Shown: piece by piece, positions 62,403-64,000 of the stretch | Numbering within the stretch: position 1 is the stretch's first letter | Layout of the letters: the number at the start of each line of letters is the position of its first letter | Assembly: GCF_031348265.1 (NCBI RefSeq) | Contig: NZ_CP133771.1 | Location: 248,001 to 312,000, forward strand | Direction of reading: 5' to 3' | Length of the DNA stretch: 64,000 nucleotides | Source of the DNA: Streptomyces collinus | GTDB lineage: Bacteria > Actinomycetota > Actinomycetes > Streptomycetales > Streptomycetaceae | The notes under the pieces: model-generated | The model's database searches: none | Told to the model about the DNA's origin: nothing | Seen by the model: only the letters and a program-made list of their open reading frames with translations | Made by a program: the position numbers and the translations under genes

Positions 62403-63452
62403 GTGAACGGGCTTCGCGCGGTCGTCGTCTGCCTCGTGATCGCGTGTGCCGCGGTGGTTTCGCCCGCCTCGGCCGTGACACGGGGCTGGTCGGCTCTGCC
62501 GGTGCCGGCTGCGGCCCCTCCGGTGACGGTGTCCGATCTCGCCGCCCGCGGTCCGGGCGAGGCATGGGCGACCGGGTACGAGCACGCCGCCGACGGGCTG
62601 CGGCCCCTGGTGTACCGGTGGGACGGCACGGCGTGGAGCCGGGACACGGGCTTCCCCGGCGCCGGCGAAGCGGGCGGGCTCGGCAAGGTGCAGTTCGTCG
62701 GCGAAGAGATGTGGACCCTGCACAACCGCTCGGGTTCGGGCGCGATTCTGCGCCGGACGGCGGGAGGCTGGAGCACCGTGCCGCTGCCGCAGACCCTGTG
62801 GACCTACCAGGACTTCGCCGCCGTGCCGGGTGCCGCGTGGGTGGTGGGCGAGGACGACACCGGGCTGAAGGTGCTCCACTACGACGGCTCCGGCTGGACC
62901 GCGCAGTCCGTGCCCGACGGGGTCCGGTACGTCATGGGGATCACCGCACGCTCCGCCATCGACGCCTGGGCCTGGGGGGACAGCAGCACCGGGACGACGG
63001 TCCTGCGCTGGAACGGCACGACGTGGCGGGACGCGAAGGTGCCGCTGCCGCCGGACGGCAACGTGCACACGATCCTGCCCGAACCGTCCGGCCGGGTCAC
63101 CGTCGGCGGCAGCCAGTACACCGACGGCGTGGCCCGCACCTACCTGACGACCTGGAACGGGCACGCCTGGCGCACCACGTACCCGCCGCTGGGCGACACC
63201 CACACCGCGGCCATGGTGCGCGGTCCGGACGGCGCACTGTGGCTGCCGGTGCGCAGCGACCTCGCGTTCCGGTCGAAGTACGCGCGGGTGGACGGCCCCC
63301 GCACCACCTTCTCCTACGGCCCCGAACGCACGAACGCGATCGACGTCAGGCCTCGGGCACTGGCGAGGGCCGGGTCGGCGCTGCTGTCCTTCGGCACCGT
63401 CGAGATCTACGGCTCCAGACCCCACCTGATGAGTGAGCGGCTGGGAGGCTGA
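62403..63452 (+). CDS. Secreted beta-propeller-like protein 1
   Basis: This 349-residue protein has a Sec signal (LRAVVVCLVIACAAVVSPASA) and repeated propeller-blade-like units with GEAWATGY, AAWVVGEDDTG, DAWAWGDSS motifs, each a strand followed by a Trp-Asp-Gly-Thr turn (WDGTAWSR, YDGSGWTA, WNGTTWRD). GTG behind GGGGAGG. It precedes a paralogue by 2 bases, so both are co-transcribed. Confidence 0.82.
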   Translation: MNGLRAVVVCLVIACAAVVSPASAVTRGWSALPVPAAAPPVTVSDLAARGPGEAWATGYEHAADGLRPLVYRWDGTAWSRDTGFPGAGEAGGLGKVQFVGEEMWTLHNRSGSGAILRRTAGGWSTVPLPQTLWTYQDFAAVPGAAWVVGEDDTGLKVLHYDGSGWTAQSVPDGVRYVMGITARSAIDAWAWGDSSTGTTVLRWNGTTWRDAKVPLPPDGNVHTILPEPSGRVTVGGSQYTDGVARTYLTTWNGHAWRTTYPPLGDTHTAAMVRGPDGALWLPVRSDLAFRSKYARVDGPRTTFSYGPERTNAIDVRPRALARAGSALLSFGTVEIYGSRPHLMSERLGG

Positions 63453-63454
63453 CC

Positions 63455-64000
63455 ATGGCACGAAGACTGTTCGTCGCGGCCCTCGCCGTCGCCATGACGA
63501 TCCTGGCCGGCATGAGCCCGGCCGGGGCGGACACCGCGTCCTGGCAGCACGTTCCGGTCCCCGCGCAGGTACGTCCGCAGGCCGGGTTGAACGAGACCGT
63601 GGCGTTCGGGCCGGACCGGGCCTGGGCGGTGGGTGCCGACGCCGTCGGCCGCGAGGCGCCGGGCTTCCCGCTGGTGCTGCGCTGGGACGGAACGGCGTGG
63701 CAGCGCCAGGACCTGCCCGGGATCCGCTGGCAGGGAGAGCTGCTGTCCGTCGCCGGGACCTCACCGGCCGCCCTCTGGGCGGTCGGTCGCGACGCGGCGG
63801 GCGGTGCCCGCCTGCTCCGCTTCGACGGCGTCGCCTGGTCCGAGAGCCGGCCGCCCCGGGACGTGGTGCCGGCCAAGGTCGTCACCGGCGGCGGTGAGAC
63901 CTGGCTGATCGGTTCGCGGGACGGCGCGCAGGTGCTGCTGCGCCGGGACGGGCGCGGCTGGCAGGACGTGCCGGCACCGCCGGGAGCCGTGTACGGCCTG
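63455..64000 (+). CDS. Secreted beta-propeller-like protein 2 (partial, right edge)
   Basis: The first 182 residues were read to the window's end, with no stop. Signal RLFVAALAVAMTILAGMSPAGA-DTA and blades with DRAWAVGADA, WDGTAWQRQDLP, AALWAVGRDA, FDGVAWSE, ETWLIGSRD. It is a clear paralogue of the protein just upstream. ATG 2 bases after that stop. Confidence 0.82.
   Translation, partial: MARRLFVAALAVAMTILAGMSPAGADTASWQHVPVPAQVRPQAGLNETVAFGPDRAWAVGADAVGREAPGFPLVLRWDGTAWQRQDLPGIRWQGELLSVAGTSPAALWAVGRDAAGGARLLRFDGVAWSESRPPRDVVPAKVVTGGGETWLIGSRDGAQVLLRRDGRGWQDVPAPPGAVYGL

Noticed and set aside
1..64000. tRNA, rRNA, CRISPR arrays, insertion sequences or phage integration sites
   Set aside because: No cloverleaf, repeat-spacer arrays, transposase or integrase motifs or flanking inverted repeats were recognised by eye. 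A tRNA/CRISPR scan would be needed to exclude them.

Overview
The window is high-GC DNA (heavy GC bias at third codon positions, many GTG and some TTG starts, dense ATGA/GTGA stop-start overlaps). Together with a StrR-type regulator, SpoIIE-type phosphatases, DUF2182/DUF1326, an I36-type inhibitor and many Sec-secreted small proteins, this points to a Streptomyces or close relative. All family assignments were made by reading motifs; no database search was run.

Region 1 (1-18.6 kb, minus strand) is one biosynthetic gene cluster. A StrR-family activator gene closed by a T-tailed terminator is followed by a TrpB2-like PLP enzyme. After it comes a nearly gapless translationally coupled series: a BtrH-like protein, a molybdopterin oxidoreductase, a methyltransferase, a two-module VOC protein, a second BtrH-like protein, a coenzyme F390 synthetase/PaaK-like ligase, a ferredoxin, a tryptophan-dioxygenase-superfamily heme protein, an HpaB-type flavin monooxygenase, a UvrA-like protein fused to a flavin reductase, a shortened PaaK-like protein without its P-loop, a nitrilase, and a second nitrilase-fold protein without its catalytic cysteine that runs off the left edge. 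The UvrA relative suggests a DNA-damaging aromatic amino-acid-derived product with built-in self-protection. No NRPS, PKS or carrier protein is visible inside the window.

Region 2 (19.3-26.4 kb) holds secreted or lipid-anchored small proteins, an AraC/SnoaL divergent pair, the DUF2182-DUF1326 pair and a lipoprotein that appears to lack an ordinary start codon.

Region 3 (26.4-42.2 kb) is the most striking. It combines a COG0523 GTPase, a Zur-like repressor, and an azol(in)e-type RiPP operon: a Cys-free 37-residue precursor, a leader-binding partner protein, a CocE-type hydrolase, YcaO, a SagB-type dehydrogenase and two fused ABC half-transporters. Upstream on the same strand lie an ATPase, two FecCD permeases and a binding lipoprotein, and a beta-propeller protein is divergent from these. 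Three 15-bp Zur-box-like sequences sit before the GTPase, before the precursor and between the binding protein and the propeller. The box before the precursor is written inside the last codons of the ATPase gene. The most economical reading is a zinc-starvation-induced RiPP metallophore (zincophore) with its own uptake system.

Region 4 (42.2-64 kb) is ordinary chromosomal content: an MFS transporter, a luciferase-like monooxygenase, a HAD hydrolase, an NmrA-like reductase, an alpha/beta hydrolase, a PhnB-like protein, two SpoIIE-type phosphatase sensors, an aldehyde dehydrogenase preceded by three 20-bp tandem repeats, a universal stress protein, a VWA protein, a 3-hydroxyisobutyryl-CoA hydrolase-like protein, a ComB-like protein, DUF350, a secreted protein-arginine deiminase broken by a one-base frameshift, a monooxygenase-like ABM protein and two tandem secreted propeller-like proteins, the last cut by the right edge.
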